From Phytophthora sp. 'mugwort' (lineage: Eukaryota > Oomycota > Peronosporomycetes > Peronosporales > Peronosporaceae), in assembly GCA_033558025.1 (NCBI GenBank), contig JAUCEF010000010.1, forward strand, positions 1,079,001 to 1,143,000: 64,000 nt of DNA. The letters are read 5' to 3'. Positions 32,085-42,604 of this stretch are shown piece after piece. The notes under the pieces are model-generated. The model was not told the origin of the DNA, searched no databases, and saw only the letters and a list, made by a program, of their open reading frames with translations. The number at the start of each line of letters is the position of its first letter. Positions within the stretch are counted from its first letter, which is position 1. Both the position numbers and the translations under genes were made by a program.

Positions 32085-33640
32085 AATGGAACGCACGCCA
32101 AGCTCAAGGAAGGTGGTAGCGCGCACGCCAGGACAGCAATCGGGGAGGACGCGGACCACAGGGCAAGGCAAAGCACCCAAGCACTTCAATGGGTTGCAAT
32201 TTTGTTTTGTCATAAACTTGACGTGATTGAGTTTTATGATGCCGTCGTTTCGAAGGCGAAAATGCACCAACTGCCAACTTCTTTTACCCCTCTCTTTCAG
32301 AAGACCAGATTAAAGCCAAAAAGAGACAAGTCTACAACTGGTTGAATCAGCGTGCCCTCATTTTCGAGAAGTGCGAGATTGGATGTGGCGCACAGCGTAA
32401 GAACCGGAGTTTTGGGATGTCGGCGACGTTGTCGCCAGAGTTTGAGAAGCAACTTGTCGTTTGGATTAATTCCTAAAGGAAGGAAGGCATACCAGTAACC
32501 GGTACAATGGCTCGCATGTATGCTAAGGATTGCTATGAAAGTGCAGGGCTCCCTGAGATTAAATTTGCAGAATCTCAGACGTGGCTGCTTTCATATCTCC
32601 GGCGGAACCGGTTGTCAATCCGGCGGCGAACACGGCAAAGTCAGAAGACTCCGGAAGATGCAGCGATAGGGGCCGAAAGCTTTAGAAGCAAGATTCGAAT
32701 AAAAAATGACCGAACTGGAAGTAGGTAGAGTTTTCAATGCCAATCAGACTGGTAAGATATATATATTATTTTAAACTAACCTTGTGCTTCTCTAACATAT
32801 TTTTTTTATTTGATCACAGCAACAAATTGTGAGTATTTACCCACTCAGGCTATTGCTTCGACCGGAACGAAAACGGTTTGGATGAAAAGTGCTGGCAAGG
32901 AAAAAGATCGTGTCACATTGATGTTGTTGGGGGACAGTACTGGGCAAAAGTATGACCCCTTCATGATTTTCAAAACAAAAAATCTTCGAAAATCTCAAAA
33001 CGGGCACGGGAGAACACAGCGTTCCAGCACGGGTTTGGAGCACAACTATGGCGGGAACTCAAAGGAGAGCAAGTTGGAGTTCAATTTTATGGAAATGATG
33101 CGGGCTGATGGAATGGTGAATGACGATTCAAATTTTGATTTATCATTTTCTGAATCGACGTAACATGCACGTTCCCATACTGCTATTACTCGATGATTTC
33201 TCGGGTCACTGGCGAGACAATGTATAAATTTTACTAAATGTGGATCTCATGCGCATACCGGCCGGGTATACATTTGCATGCCAACCGGCCGATATTTCGT
33301 GGAATAAACCACTGAAAGACTTGATGCGGAAGAACTGGGTCGATAATATGCTGCAACAACTGAGAAGCAGCAGGACCGCCATTCCCTTCAAGCTGTAAGC
33401 TCCTAGTAGACGCGAGCTAATATCATGGACTAAAGCAGCGCGGAAATCGCTGTCGATTTCCGTTATTGTGAGTGGATTTCAAAAAGCTCAAATCTTCCTA
33501 AAGGAGGCGACTACAACGCAGGTGAACGTCGTTGAACAGAGGCGTTGCCATCCCGGTGCGGGTACGAAGTTATTGTACATAAACTGGGTTACCGGTCTTG
33601 TGTGGATGACGTCATTCGAAAAAAACAAAGCCTAAACCCA
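32085..33640 (+). pseudogene. pogo-like DDE transposase, comparatively well preserved
   Basis: The ATG at 32085 opens a basic N-terminus (MERTPSSRKVVARTPG). After a shift it reads YPSLSEDQIKAKKRQVYNWL, FGMSATLSPEFEKQLVVWIN (stop TAA at 32474), then MARMYAKDCYESAGLPEIKF, WLLSYLRRNRLSIRRRTRQ and VFNANQTG. An intron of about 64 bp starts at 32752 (GTAAG) and ends with CAG at about 32819. The next exon has EYLPTQAIASTGTKTVWMKS and DRVTLMLLGDSTGQKYDPF. Later blocks: MRIPAGYTFACQPADISWNK (about 33249 on) and AIPFKL. The block that should read N-A-D-Q-T has Asn in place of the first catalytic Asp (AAT for GAT). Other defects are a stop, a one-base slip in an A run near 32700 and later frame changes. 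Confidence 0.7.
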
Positions 33641-35085
33641 CCCACCCGCTGTGGCTGTCACACCCACCCGGTCAATTTGAAACCATGGGTTTTGGCGAAC
33701 CCTGTCGATATGGCGTTGGTGATCGTAATGCTGCTGCTTGGCGCGAGATTTCGGAGCAACTGGCAGTGATACCAGCTGGTAAAGCCTTTGAGTTATTACC
33801 AATCACGCGAGCGTTCGCCCAGCTGCAAGCAATCATTGGCTTGTATTCGCTATGCATGAAACTGGTCAAGTGAGCGAAACTGGCATTTTCCCTTGTCTTG
33901 ATTTTTTGTATTGATCTTTGTATTATAACCTTTCCGCGAGTGGCACGATAGTGCTGCTAGGGGTACGGTTCGCTAAGCCAGAGGGTGACAGGATGGAGGA
34001 CTATCGCGAAGGCTGGAATAGGAATGCTTATTAATTGAAAAATGCTATTGGCGCAGTTATTCAGACGGTGTATGCGTGATGGAGGTGCGCTGGGAAGTGT
34101 TGAATTTTTTGCCGTGGTATTCAGTGAGTCGACGTGTCTGTTAGAGCGATTGTTGTGGATATGATCGTTCGAAACTTCATTAGCATGCCCTCCCCCCCCG
34201 AGCGTACAGCACATCTCAGTTGCAGAGTCATCGATTCTGAGTCCAGGTTTCTTGAAGGAGAGATGTTTGCCGCCGTGATGGTTCTAATTTTGCCTCGACC
34301 TGGTCGACGAAGCTCGGAAGCGACTTTTTTAGTGGTCGACACGAGCGCTTCCGGCGCTCACGGGTAGATCGATAGTGAAGTGACCACGCAGATCCCGTTT
34401 AGGTAACAGTAGCGATTCGGTATATCGGTCCTGTTGTTGGGCTAAGTAATAGCACTGGAGGAGAACAGTGTCTATTTACATTTTTGATGTGCTGGAATAT
34501 CCTGAGCCAGGTGATGGGCGCTAGTGACTTTCGCTCCGGTGGCTTTGAGTGGCTAGACACCGCTTTCAATGGGATCCCTCTTGGTTACTGTTGGCGAAAT
34601 TCAAGGCAGGCGTTAAGCCTCGCTCCCTGGATTTTTCTTTCGGGTCGCCGATGGTCTCGTTTTGCTATCGCTTGGATTTGTCGGAGTTTAGCCTCCAAAA
34701 AGGTATTCTCACTGCCCTGCTCGGTCAGTCGTTGGGCTAAGAGCATCGGCGAATGAACGGTACTATCCTATCACCGAGTCAAAGTTGGCGGTACGGTACG
34801 TCTTATATTAGTATAATAAAATAAGAACGAACGTCAACTACGCTAACACCACTGTACTCTTTCGCGGCGGTGTGTTGGAGCTCTATTATTAAAAAATTTT
34901 TCTCGAAACCTCAGCAACTTAACGCACGGCCAGACGCAACTTGGTGTTTGCAGCACAACACTGAAGTCAATCATGTGCAGGGTATAAAACAATTTTTTCA
35001 CGTTGACAGTTACCATAATTCACGGAGCTAGGCATCTAATCGCGGGCCGATGGACGACACCACGCCTTCTCTCTCTCTTACATTT
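33641..35085. other. spacer without recognised gene
   Basis: Open frames here (34134-34367 plus, 34484-34756 plus and their complements) have no motif. A minus-strand reading near 34.7 kb, LAQRLTEQGSENTFLEAKLR, looks helical but short. An 8-C run lies at 34192-34199. It forms the 3' flank of the subtilase gene. Confidence 0.4.
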
Positions 35086-38000
35086 TCACTCATAATGAAC
35101 GACAGGAGGTTTGGTGCGCCGCGATGAATATGTTTTAACAGGCTCGTTCTTCCTGGCACTGCGCTCCCGTTCGCGATCACAGCCCGGACGGTCGCTGCGC
35201 TCTCGTTCCCGTCTCCGTTCGCTACGTTTGTGTTCCTGTCCGCGGTCGCTGCTGTCGCTACGCTTGTGCTCTTGTCCGCGTTCGCTACAGTGCGTGCGGT
35301 CGCTACGCTCTCGATCCCGGCGGGATGGTTTGCGTTGCGGATCGGCTAGGGCAGCAGCACGTCGGCTAGTTTTGCGCACTGACGTCGGAAGTGGGGGCTC
35401 TAATGGGGCAGCCGTGCGACGACTGGGCTCGCGTACAGAAGCAGCTGAAGGGTTAAAGGCAGCAGCGGCACGTCGGCTCGGTTCACGCACAGCGGCAGCT
35501 GACGGATCAAAGGCACGTCGACTGCCATTAGGTTCCTCGAGAGCAGGACGGAGACTACCTCCCGCTTGGACGTTGCGGTAGTTCGGGTGGATGTGGGGCA
35601 CACTGGGACGTTCTTCATTCGCTCTCTTGTTGCGTTCCCGACGACTGAGATTCCTCCTTCCAGCTGCACCAGTCAGCGCCGCGGCAGCCGACGGGGTGCC
35701 GTGGCCCACCTTGAGGGTGTCAGTCTTCCTGGCCACACGCATGCGCCATAACAGCGCGATGACGAACAGTAGAGCCAACATACAGACCACGATGGCGCCG
35801 ATCGTCATCCAGGGCTGCCAGAACTCAGAGTCGCCATCGCCCGCCGAAATCATTGACGTCGACGAAGGAGTAGAAGAAGCCACGATCGAGAACTTCTGGC
35901 CGCTGGTCGTCGCGTTCTCTCCTGCTTTGACACTGTGGCCACTAACGACGGCCTGTACGTAGATGTATCCGTCCTCGACGACCATCCCAGCGTCCGTGAC
36001 GGCGTCCAGCACGTCGTCGTACGATACTTCGACCATCTCGACGTTGTTCACAGAGTCACGCGAGCCATTGCCGGACAAAGGGTAGAACACAGCGGACGTG
36101 TTAGCCACCTTAAGCGTCAGATCCAGGTCGTTCTGTAGCGTCGCCTTGCTTCCAACGGAGCCTGGAGGGTCCGTCCACACGACTGTCACACGGAGGTTGA
36201 CGCTCACCGTGAGCATGAAGTGGAAGGTGACTTCACTGCCTTCCGTCACGCTGGGCTCCGACCCCGCGGACGAGTTTGGGAAGAAGTAGATGGTGTTACT
36301 GCTAGTCGAGGACGGCGATGACGCATTGTTGTCACCCAAAAACGACACAAGGTTGAGCATCGTGGGCTTGCCGTAGCCCTGGCTGAAGTCCGGATACGAC
36401 GTGAGCGTCTTGGCTGCCGCTTCCAGCGCGACACACGACGTCACGCCCGAGCTGGGCTCAATGAGACGGCGAGTCATGGCCTCGCCACTGTGCAGGAGCA
36501 GTGCCTTGATGAGCGACGCTGGGATCGTGTCCATGCCATACGTGGGGTCCGCCACGCCGTTCTTCCACCAGCCATCACGCAGCCATTCGTAGATGAGCAC
36601 AGCCATCCCTGCGATAACCGGAGTCGCTTGAGACGTTCCCTGTAGCGAGCACACAGCAGACGATTTGGTCGTGGACCCGGGCTTCTCGGACTGCGACGAC
36701 GTAATCGACATACCGGGCGCAACCAGATCGGGCTTCTGGCGTCCGTCGAGCGTCGGTCCAATGGATGAGAAGGACGCCACCGTGTTCTCATTGAGCACAG
36801 ACTGGCACGGAGCCGAAGAGAACGACGCCGCCGCATTGAGACTAGCGCCGACAGAGATGACGTTTTTAGCGCCCGACGGACTGCTGATGCTATAGTCGCC
36901 ATTCTCGCCGCTGTTTCCTGCTGCCACAACGATGAGGATCTCGGGGTTATCGTAGATGTATTGATCGACCTGTTCCGTCTGCGTGTTGTAGTCGTTAGCT
37001 CCCGTCCCCCACGAAAAGGAGAAGATCTTGGCCCCCGTCGCCACCTGCGCCTTCATGAGGTTAGCCACCTCGCCGGGGGTCTCGAGCGACACATCGCAGC
37101 CGCTGGTTCCTGCGCACGTCGACTGCTGCTTGCCAATATCCATAAAAGCGATGCGGGCGCTCGACGCGATGCCGAGATCGCTATTCTTCCTGCTGTACGA
37201 GCTTCCAGCGAGGACACCCGATACGTGGGTACCGTGGCCGCACGTCACGCCCTCGGCTTCGTCGACATTGTTAGCAAACGTCTGATAGTAAATCACCTTG
37301 CGCGCCGTCAAGTCCTCGTCATCGTACATATTCCGGGACTCTTGGTCGAACTGGTCGTGGTCGATGTAGAGCCCCGTGTCCGTGATCCCCACAATGATGG
37401 AGCTGCCCGTGATGTTGTGGGCCTGCATAATGTTAACACCAACGAGATCCTGAACGTAGTCATCCAGTCGGCGGCTCGTGTGCCCGACTCCCGTCTCCAC
37501 GAACTTTGGCTCGTCGACAAACCGCTGACGAAGCATCCGTTGCTCAAGCGCAGGCGTCTTCAGCGCTTGAAGCGAGCCCGTCGTCACAACCTGTTGGAGA
37601 TCCACCCACTCGACGACCTCGTCGTCCAGTATAATAGCCAGAACCTGCGTCCACGTATCATAGTCGTCTACTGCAGCCTGAAGCAGCACTCCACCTGTCT
37701 CTGCTGTCAAGTTTTGCATCGTAATCAAGTTCTTAATGCCCGTTGCCTTCGTGACGTACGTCGACAGTTTATTCAGCGCCTGTGTCGTGTTGACGACCTT
37801 GGCCAGTCGAATCTCGAGCGCCGGCCCCTCCTTCGTCTTCCTGGAGCTCCTCGAGAGACCATACGAGCTCTTTGCGAACGGCATGAGCTTCAAAATGGCC
37901 GGGAGCACGGTCACACTTTCCACACATTCCAGTGCCAGGATATCGTCCCCCACCGCCGCACTCACGTGCACCAGCATGACTGTCGACGTGGCGTCTTCCT

Positions 38001-38667
38001 GGTCGCTCCGTGTCAAGAAGGGCGTGTGGCTCTCGCTCCATACGGGCCAAATGTGTTTAATCTGCGTTAAGCACTGGAGTTCGTCCCTAGTCGCCTTGAG
38101 CTTGACAAGCGTCGGTTTAATCTCCATCACGTCCGTGTCGTCGAGCCCCGTCGAGTGATTGGCCAGTAACTCCTTCTGCAGGAACTGCAGTTGACACGCA
38201 TCGTACGTCGCATTGTCCCCAGTCAGCATGGCGTCGTACGCCGTGCGAAACGCCTGGTAAAAGTCTGCGAACGCGTCAGTCTCCGGGTCGCCAATGCTCA
38301 GCGTCACATCCGTGACGCTGGAGCACGACACGACGCTGATGATGGTCACGTCCTTGCCGTCTTCGCTCGCTGCGTGGACGTCTCCGACCACCGCCGACTG
38401 GTTCGTGGCGTTGCTGTCTGTGAACGTGAAGGTCGGTCGCAGTAGCCTCCGTCCTGCTGTGCTGAGGCGCTTGTACTGCGCGCAATTGCTCTCTAAACAC
38501 TCGGATGTCTCGCTTAAGTGGCGATACACCTGTGCCACGTGCGATGCGCTGCAGTGGTAGACGCAAAAGGCCTCTTGGTCCACAAACTGCAGGCCGCGAC
38601 GGTCTGTGACGGCACGGATCGGTACTGTTAAGGCAGCCACGACACCAAATAGGAAGAGCGCCCGCAT
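35086..38667 (-). CDS. subtilisin-like serine protease (S8), secreted/type I membrane
   Basis: Intronless, 1193 aa. Residues 1-19 are a signal peptide (MRALFLFGVVAALTVPIRA). A long prodomain-like region extends to about residue 400, with a possible processing site SRRLDD near 400. The S8 domain follows: catalytic Asp430 (IVGITDTGLYIDHDQF), His478 (CGHGTHVSGVLAG), oxyanion Asn585 (VVAAGNSGENG), Ser679 (GTSQATPVIAGMAV). All four are present, so the enzyme should be active. A beta-rich P-like domain follows (about 770-970), then one transmembrane segment (MTIGAIVVCMLALLFVIALL, about residue 1005) and a long basic, Arg/Ser-rich cytosolic tail. The tail has repeats (SAA.VREPSRRAAA and RGQEHKRSD). 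Multiple N-glycosylation sequons support an extracellular catalytic part. Likely role: extracellular or surface proteolysis or protein processing. The charged tail is unusual. The gene is head to head, 1.3 kb apart, with the CCA-adding enzyme gene. Confidence 0.93.
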   Translation of the reverse strand: MRALFLFGVVAALTVPIRAVTDRRGLQFVDQEAFCVYHCSASHVAQVYRHLSETSECLESNCAQYKRLSTAGRRLLRPTFTFTDSNATNQSAVVGDVHAASEDGKDVTIISVVSCSSVTDVTLSIGDPETDAFADFYQAFRTAYDAMLTGDNATYDACQLQFLQKELLANHSTGLDDTDVMEIKPTLVKLKATRDELQCLTQIKHIWPVWSESHTPFLTRSDQEDATSTVMLVHVSAAVGDDILALECVESVTVLPAILKLMPFAKSSYGLSRSSRKTKEGPALEIRLAKVVNTTQALNKLSTYVTKATGIKNLITMQNLTAETGGVLLQAAVDDYDTWTQVLAIILDDEVVEWVDLQQVVTTGSLQALKTPALEQRMLRQRFVDEPKFVETGVGHTSRRLDDYVQDLVGVNIMQAHNITGSSIIVGITDTGLYIDHDQFDQESRNMYDDEDLTARKVIYYQTFANNVDEAEGVTCGHGTHVSGVLAGSSYSRKNSDLGIASSARIAFMDIGKQQSTCAGTSGCDVSLETPGEVANLMKAQVATGAKIFSFSWGTGANDYNTQTEQVDQYIYDNPEILIVVAAGNSGENGDYSISSPSGAKNVISVGASLNAAASFSSAPCQSVLNENTVASFSSIGPTLDGRQKPDLVAPGMSITSSQSEKPGSTTKSSAVCSLQGTSQATPVIAGMAVLIYEWLRDGWWKNGVADPTYGMDTIPASLIKALLLHSGEAMTRRLIEPSSGVTSCVALEAAAKTLTSYPDFSQGYGKPTMLNLVSFLGDNNASSPSSTSSNTIYFFPNSSAGSEPSVTEGSEVTFHFMLTVSVNLRVTVVWTDPPGSVGSKATLQNDLDLTLKVANTSAVFYPLSGNGSRDSVNNVEMVEVSYDDVLDAVTDAGMVVEDGYIYVQAVVSGHSVKAGENATTSGQKFSIVASSTPSSTSMISAGDGDSEFWQPWMTIGAIVVCMLALLFVIALLWRMRVARKTDTLKVGHGTPSAAAALTGAAGRRNLSRRERNKRANEERPSVPHIHPNYRNVQAGGSLRPALEEPNGSRRAFDPSAAAVREPSRRAAAAFNPSAASVREPSRRTAAPLEPPLPTSVRKTSRRAAALADPQRKPSRRDRERSDRTHCSERGQEHKRSDSSDRGQEHKRSERRRERERSDRPGCDRERERSARKNEPVKTYSSRRTKPPVVHYE

Positions 38668-39961
38668 GGTCCGACGCAGCGGGGCTTCAGTCCTAAAAAC
38701 TCTGTGCCTTCCCCATTTGGCACAGGAGGAGACGGCACCTCGACTCTACTGCACCACCTGGTGCCGCCCCGCCTGCGTCCGGCCGTGATCGCCGTTTTGA
38801 TGGGCTTGCGTCGCGGCTCTGCATGGAGGCTGTGGAAATTAATATTTGTGAAGGAGGAAGATGCGGTATAATAGCTGCTGTCGATGAATTGTTAACTTTG
38901 ATATCCTGTGGATGGCGATGCGTTTGAATATCAGAAAGCCAACAAGTCAGCGTGATCTGGACCGACGCTAGCACCAATCTGACCAATAAATGGCGACCTT
39001 CTGGTAACGCAGATGGCGGAAAGCAAACCCATTTGGAAGAGATTGAGCACATCGAGCAGCGGAAATGGGTAACCACAGTGTGTAGAGCGGCAGCGATAGG
39101 CTGGCAAACATGGCAGGGAAATGGGAGCCATGCTGAGCTGTCTGCAACCGCTTGCTCTGCTTATTTTCCACTATATTAAAGTCTTAATACACATTGTACA
39201 GTACCATTTGTAGTTGCACAACGTTACCTTAGTAATGCGTCGGCTTTTGTCGCTGTCCAGTCGTGTAGAATCCAGCGGCATTGCCCATTGTTCGTATTGC
39301 CGACGGCTAATGTTCCGCATGCGCAGCCACACGTGCGTGGCCTAAATCAGACGATAAAGCTTGCAAGTGGCCAGTGACAGCTTAACCGGTGAGCTCGCTG
39401 GACCGCTTTACATCAAAGGTTTCTTAGTAACCGTCGTCTCAATCTTTCGGTGCTCAACGCAAGAAATGGGGTTTTCTTTGTTGCCATTTGTGTCCATATG
39501 GTCCGCAGGAACCAGCACAATTGTGGACATGGACGAGCCGAACGACAATGTGGCAAGCGGCTTGACCGTGCCTGGGCTTTGAGGTTAACGAGGCTTTGAT
39601 GTTCCTACCTACGGTACTGTACCGGTAATGCCATGATGGCATAGAAACCCTGTTAAATTGGGTACCGAGCCCGATCGTGGGATAACCGGGGCCTCGAATG
39701 GCGAGTCTATGGGATTCGAACAAGCGAAAGTGGACGAAGTCGCGCTCGCAAATTTCCGTAAAGCAAAATGAGCAACAACGACTCTTTGTGGCTGCACTGA
39801 CCCATTTTGTGTTTTATACGTAATGATGTGGGACATATTCTGATGTGAAAAAATATTGCGTAGTACCATTTTTTTAAATAGTATCATGCTAATAGTTAAA
39901 AAAAAAAACTATTTAACTTGCTAAGTGCGTATCCCTAAGTTCGCACCATCTACGCCACACG
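38668..39961. other. divergent intergenic region between protease and CCA-enzyme genes
   Basis: No coding family recognised. It must hold both promoters; I did not find a strong match to the oomycete Inr consensus on either strand. The open frames at 38693-39171 and 39361-39723 lack motifs. Confidence 0.45.
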
Positions 39962-41776
39962 ATGCCAAAGGGGGTCTTCACCAGGACGATCATGAGGTCA
40001 TTTATGGCGCGTCGTGTGCGTCTGTCTCGCCATTTCAACCGCTTCCCTTTTGTCACCAACACTACAAGCGTCTTCTCTTCCTCGACAGCCAGCAATGACA
40101 ATGTACCGCGCCGTACAAGCGACAATTACTCCTCCAACCTATCAATACCTCTGACCCCAGCAGAAGACTCGCTCTTCTTTTTCCTCGAGTACATCCAGCG
40201 GCTATACGCTCCCGACACGCAGCTGCGCGTAGCTGGTGGATGGGTGCGGGACAAGCTACGCGGCACTGAGAGCGAGGACATTGACATTGCGCTGGACAAC
40301 TTAATGGGCACCAAGTTCGCCCGATACATCACGAAATTCCAGCGCGAGCGGAAGCTGCCGCCGAGCTCGGTGGGTATTGTTAAGGCCAATTCTGACAAGT
40401 CAAAGCATCTTGAAGTGGCCACCGTGACGATCGAAGGATGCAGCGTCGACCTGGTGCATCTCCGAGCTGAGGAGTACAGTCAAGACAGTCGGGTGCCTGT
40501 AGTAAAGTTCGCCACCCCAGAAGACGACGCCACGAGACGAGACTTGACGATCAATGCGTTGTTCTACAACCTACATACACGTCAGGTGGAGGACTTTACG
40601 GGGAAAGGCGTGGACGACTTAAAGGCCCGCGTCATTCGCACGCCGAGAGAACCAGTCAAGACGTTTCTAGATGATCCGTTAAGGGTGTTGCGAGCACTGA
40701 GATTCGCTTGTGAGTTCGGATTTACGTTAGATCCGGCGCTGGAGAGGGCTGTGCTTGATCGGAGAGAGATTGTAGGCGCAATGAGGAGGAAAGTGAGTCG
40801 TGAACGTATTGGCATTGAAGTACGCAAGATGCTCTCGGGCAAGGACCCAGCACGTGCGTTTGAGTTGCTGAGGAAGTTTGATCTGCTCGAGTTGGTGTTT
40901 AACGACACTGCGGGCAAGACGGGCGAAGGAGACGAGTACGATGACGTACACGACAATGGGTTTAAGTACCCGCCGCGCGAATGGACGGAAGAGATCCAGA
41001 CCCGTGCGTCTCATTACTTAAACTTCCTGCAACACAGTCGGCTGGCGCTGGCTAAGTGCGAGATCTCAAATGTCGAGTCAACTGCTGCTCTTTTCACGCC
41101 ACTATTTCTCCCGAAGCTGCCTGTGGTGATCCCTGATAAGCATCCGAGCTCGAGCTCTGACGAGTTCCTCGGTCTTACGGAGCAGGAACTAGTGGAGAAC
41201 TCGTTGGAGTTTCTTAATCGTCGCGAGTCGATCGTAGCTGCCCTTAACTCGGCGGAGATTGTGGAACTGCTGAAAGTACACGTGAAGTGGCCGAAGCCGG
41301 CAGGAAAGCGCGTGGCGCTCATCATCGAAGCGATCGCGACGTATCCCGACGCTCGGCACGAGCTCGATGACGATGTTGACCACGCCAGTGTAAAGCATCG
41401 CGTGAAGCGGTTTATGTGGATGACGCAGTATTACTCCGTTATCTGGCCAGCATTGACAATCTTAACCTCTGCTCGCAGCTTTAAGACAGAGTCTGGGAGT
41501 GGAATGAGTGCCGAAGAGCAAGAAACAATGCTCAAGAGATATCTGGACATGGCCAACACGTATGTCAAGGGCGACGTCGGTGCGCTAAAGGACAATCCGA
41601 GTCGATGTCGTCGACTGGACGGCAAGACCGTGCAGACACAACTTGGCCGTGAGTCGAGTCGCTACGTAGCTCGAGCTCTCCGAGTGCTACACGTTTGGGA
41701 AAAAGTATATCCAAACGGGAACGTCGAGGACGAGCTGGCTTTCCTTAATCGCTTGGCATCTCAGCTACACGACTAG
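39962..41776 (+). CDS. CCA-adding tRNA nucleotidyltransferase
   Basis: Intronless, 604 aa. It adds or repairs the 3' CCA of tRNAs. Class II nucleotidyltransferase motifs are intact: VAGGWVRD (about residues 90-97), the metal-binding EDIDIA (Asp106, Asp108), ATRRDLTINALFYNL (RRD, 192-194), and DDPLRVLRALRFACEFGF (237-254), which forms the nucleotide-recognition helix region. The remainder is the helical body and tail domain. The first about 40 residues are basic and Ser-rich without acidic residues (TIMRSFMARRVRLSRHFNRF), like a mitochondrial targeting sequence. In-frame ATGs at residues 11 and 15 could give a shorter cytosolic/nuclear form, as in eukaryotic CCA enzymes that serve several compartments from one gene. 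The eukaryotic length is normal. Confidence 0.95.
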   Translation: MPKGVFTRTIMRSFMARRVRLSRHFNRFPFVTNTTSVFSSSTASNDNVPRRTSDNYSSNLSIPLTPAEDSLFFFLEYIQRLYAPDTQLRVAGGWVRDKLRGTESEDIDIALDNLMGTKFARYITKFQRERKLPPSSVGIVKANSDKSKHLEVATVTIEGCSVDLVHLRAEEYSQDSRVPVVKFATPEDDATRRDLTINALFYNLHTRQVEDFTGKGVDDLKARVIRTPREPVKTFLDDPLRVLRALRFACEFGFTLDPALERAVLDRREIVGAMRRKVSRERIGIEVRKMLSGKDPARAFELLRKFDLLELVFNDTAGKTGEGDEYDDVHDNGFKYPPREWTEEIQTRASHYLNFLQHSRLALAKCEISNVESTAALFTPLFLPKLPVVIPDKHPSSSSDEFLGLTEQELVENSLEFLNRRESIVAALNSAEIVELLKVHVKWPKPAGKRVALIIEAIATYPDARHELDDDVDHASVKHRVKRFMWMTQYYSVIWPALTILTSARSFKTESGSGMSAEEQETMLKRYLDMANTYVKGDVGALKDNPSRCRRLDGKTVQTQLGRESSRYVARALRVLHVWEKVYPNGNVEDELAFLNRLASQLHD

Positions 41777-42599
41777 AATACTACAGATGGATGGGGATTC
41801 ACTAGAGATTACAACCAACGTATAAGAGATTTTGTGTGGAGTTTCTGCTGTGTAGTTAGTTACTTACGGGTTTGGTTCAAACGTGTGTGTGCTGTAGGAG
41901 AGCCCATCGTCCACGTACGTCTAGTTGTCACGTGATGTGCCGGGTGGCATCCCGGTCCATTACAGTCAGTCTTCTGGCAGCAAACCCACCTCCCAGCGAT
42001 CAATGAGCCGTTGAATGGCGGCGACAACCTTCGAGACTTGCTGGGACGTCTGTAGAGAACGCTGCACCACAACGTGTACATAGTGTTGGCTACACATTCC
42101 TCTCGATTCTCTTCGTTGGTATCCACGGAGACAGTACCAGTAACCCCATGGTGAAGAGCACTGCTGTTGCATAAGGAAGGAAGCTTCCATCGTATACGAT
42201 CGAGAGCGGCGAGTTAACGCGCCATGCTGTCAGTCGTCGGATTGCTCCGAACAAGACGTCGGTCATGGGCACTCCTCGGACACGCTCAGCGCACATATTA
42301 AGCGCCAGCACACAACTTGTTGATTCTTTAAATTAAGCTCTTATAGACGTTTATCTGACCGTGAAAAGTTAACAACTGTGTTGTTCCTGCCACTTCAAGG
42401 ACCCAGTCGGGTAATTCCAGGGTTTTATGGTCTGAAACATTATGGGTTTCTTACGGCAGCGTGTGGCGTACACAAACTCCAGGCGGCAATTAACCGATAT
42501 GAGATAGACTTTTGTGAGGAAAACGACCATACAAGCCACGCTATCGACAGCGCCCACACACCAAACCACGTTCGTAGGTTATGTGCTTGACCCTGTTGG
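41777..42599. other. 3' flank of CCA-enzyme gene, no recognised gene
   Basis: Minus-strand frames at 41860-42311 contain a hydrophobic stretch (SFLPYATAVLFTMGLLVLSP) and may be the far end of the broken minus-strand gene at 42.6-43.9 kb, but no family is recognised. Confidence 0.35.
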
Positions 42600-42604
42600 T
42601 GGAT

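Noticed and set aside
35111..35581. Arg/Ser/Leu-rich open frame antisense to the protease tail, with RSLR strings resembling RXLR
   Set aside because: Created by the repetitive Arg/Ser tail on the other strand; no signal peptide or effector architecture.
36961..38070. 369-codon open frame on the plus strand opposite the subtilase gene
   Set aside because: It is the antisense shadow of a GC-biased coding region; composition is His/Arg/Leu/Val-rich with no domain, while the opposite strand has intact S8 catalytic motifs.
39700..39720. GTTCGAATCCC on the minus strand resembling a tRNA T-loop
   Set aside because: The flanking bases cannot form the T stem or an acceptor stem; no cloverleaf.
40126..41398. 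Several 90-120 codon frames antisense to the CCA-enzyme gene
   Set aside because: Shadows of a conserved coding sequence.
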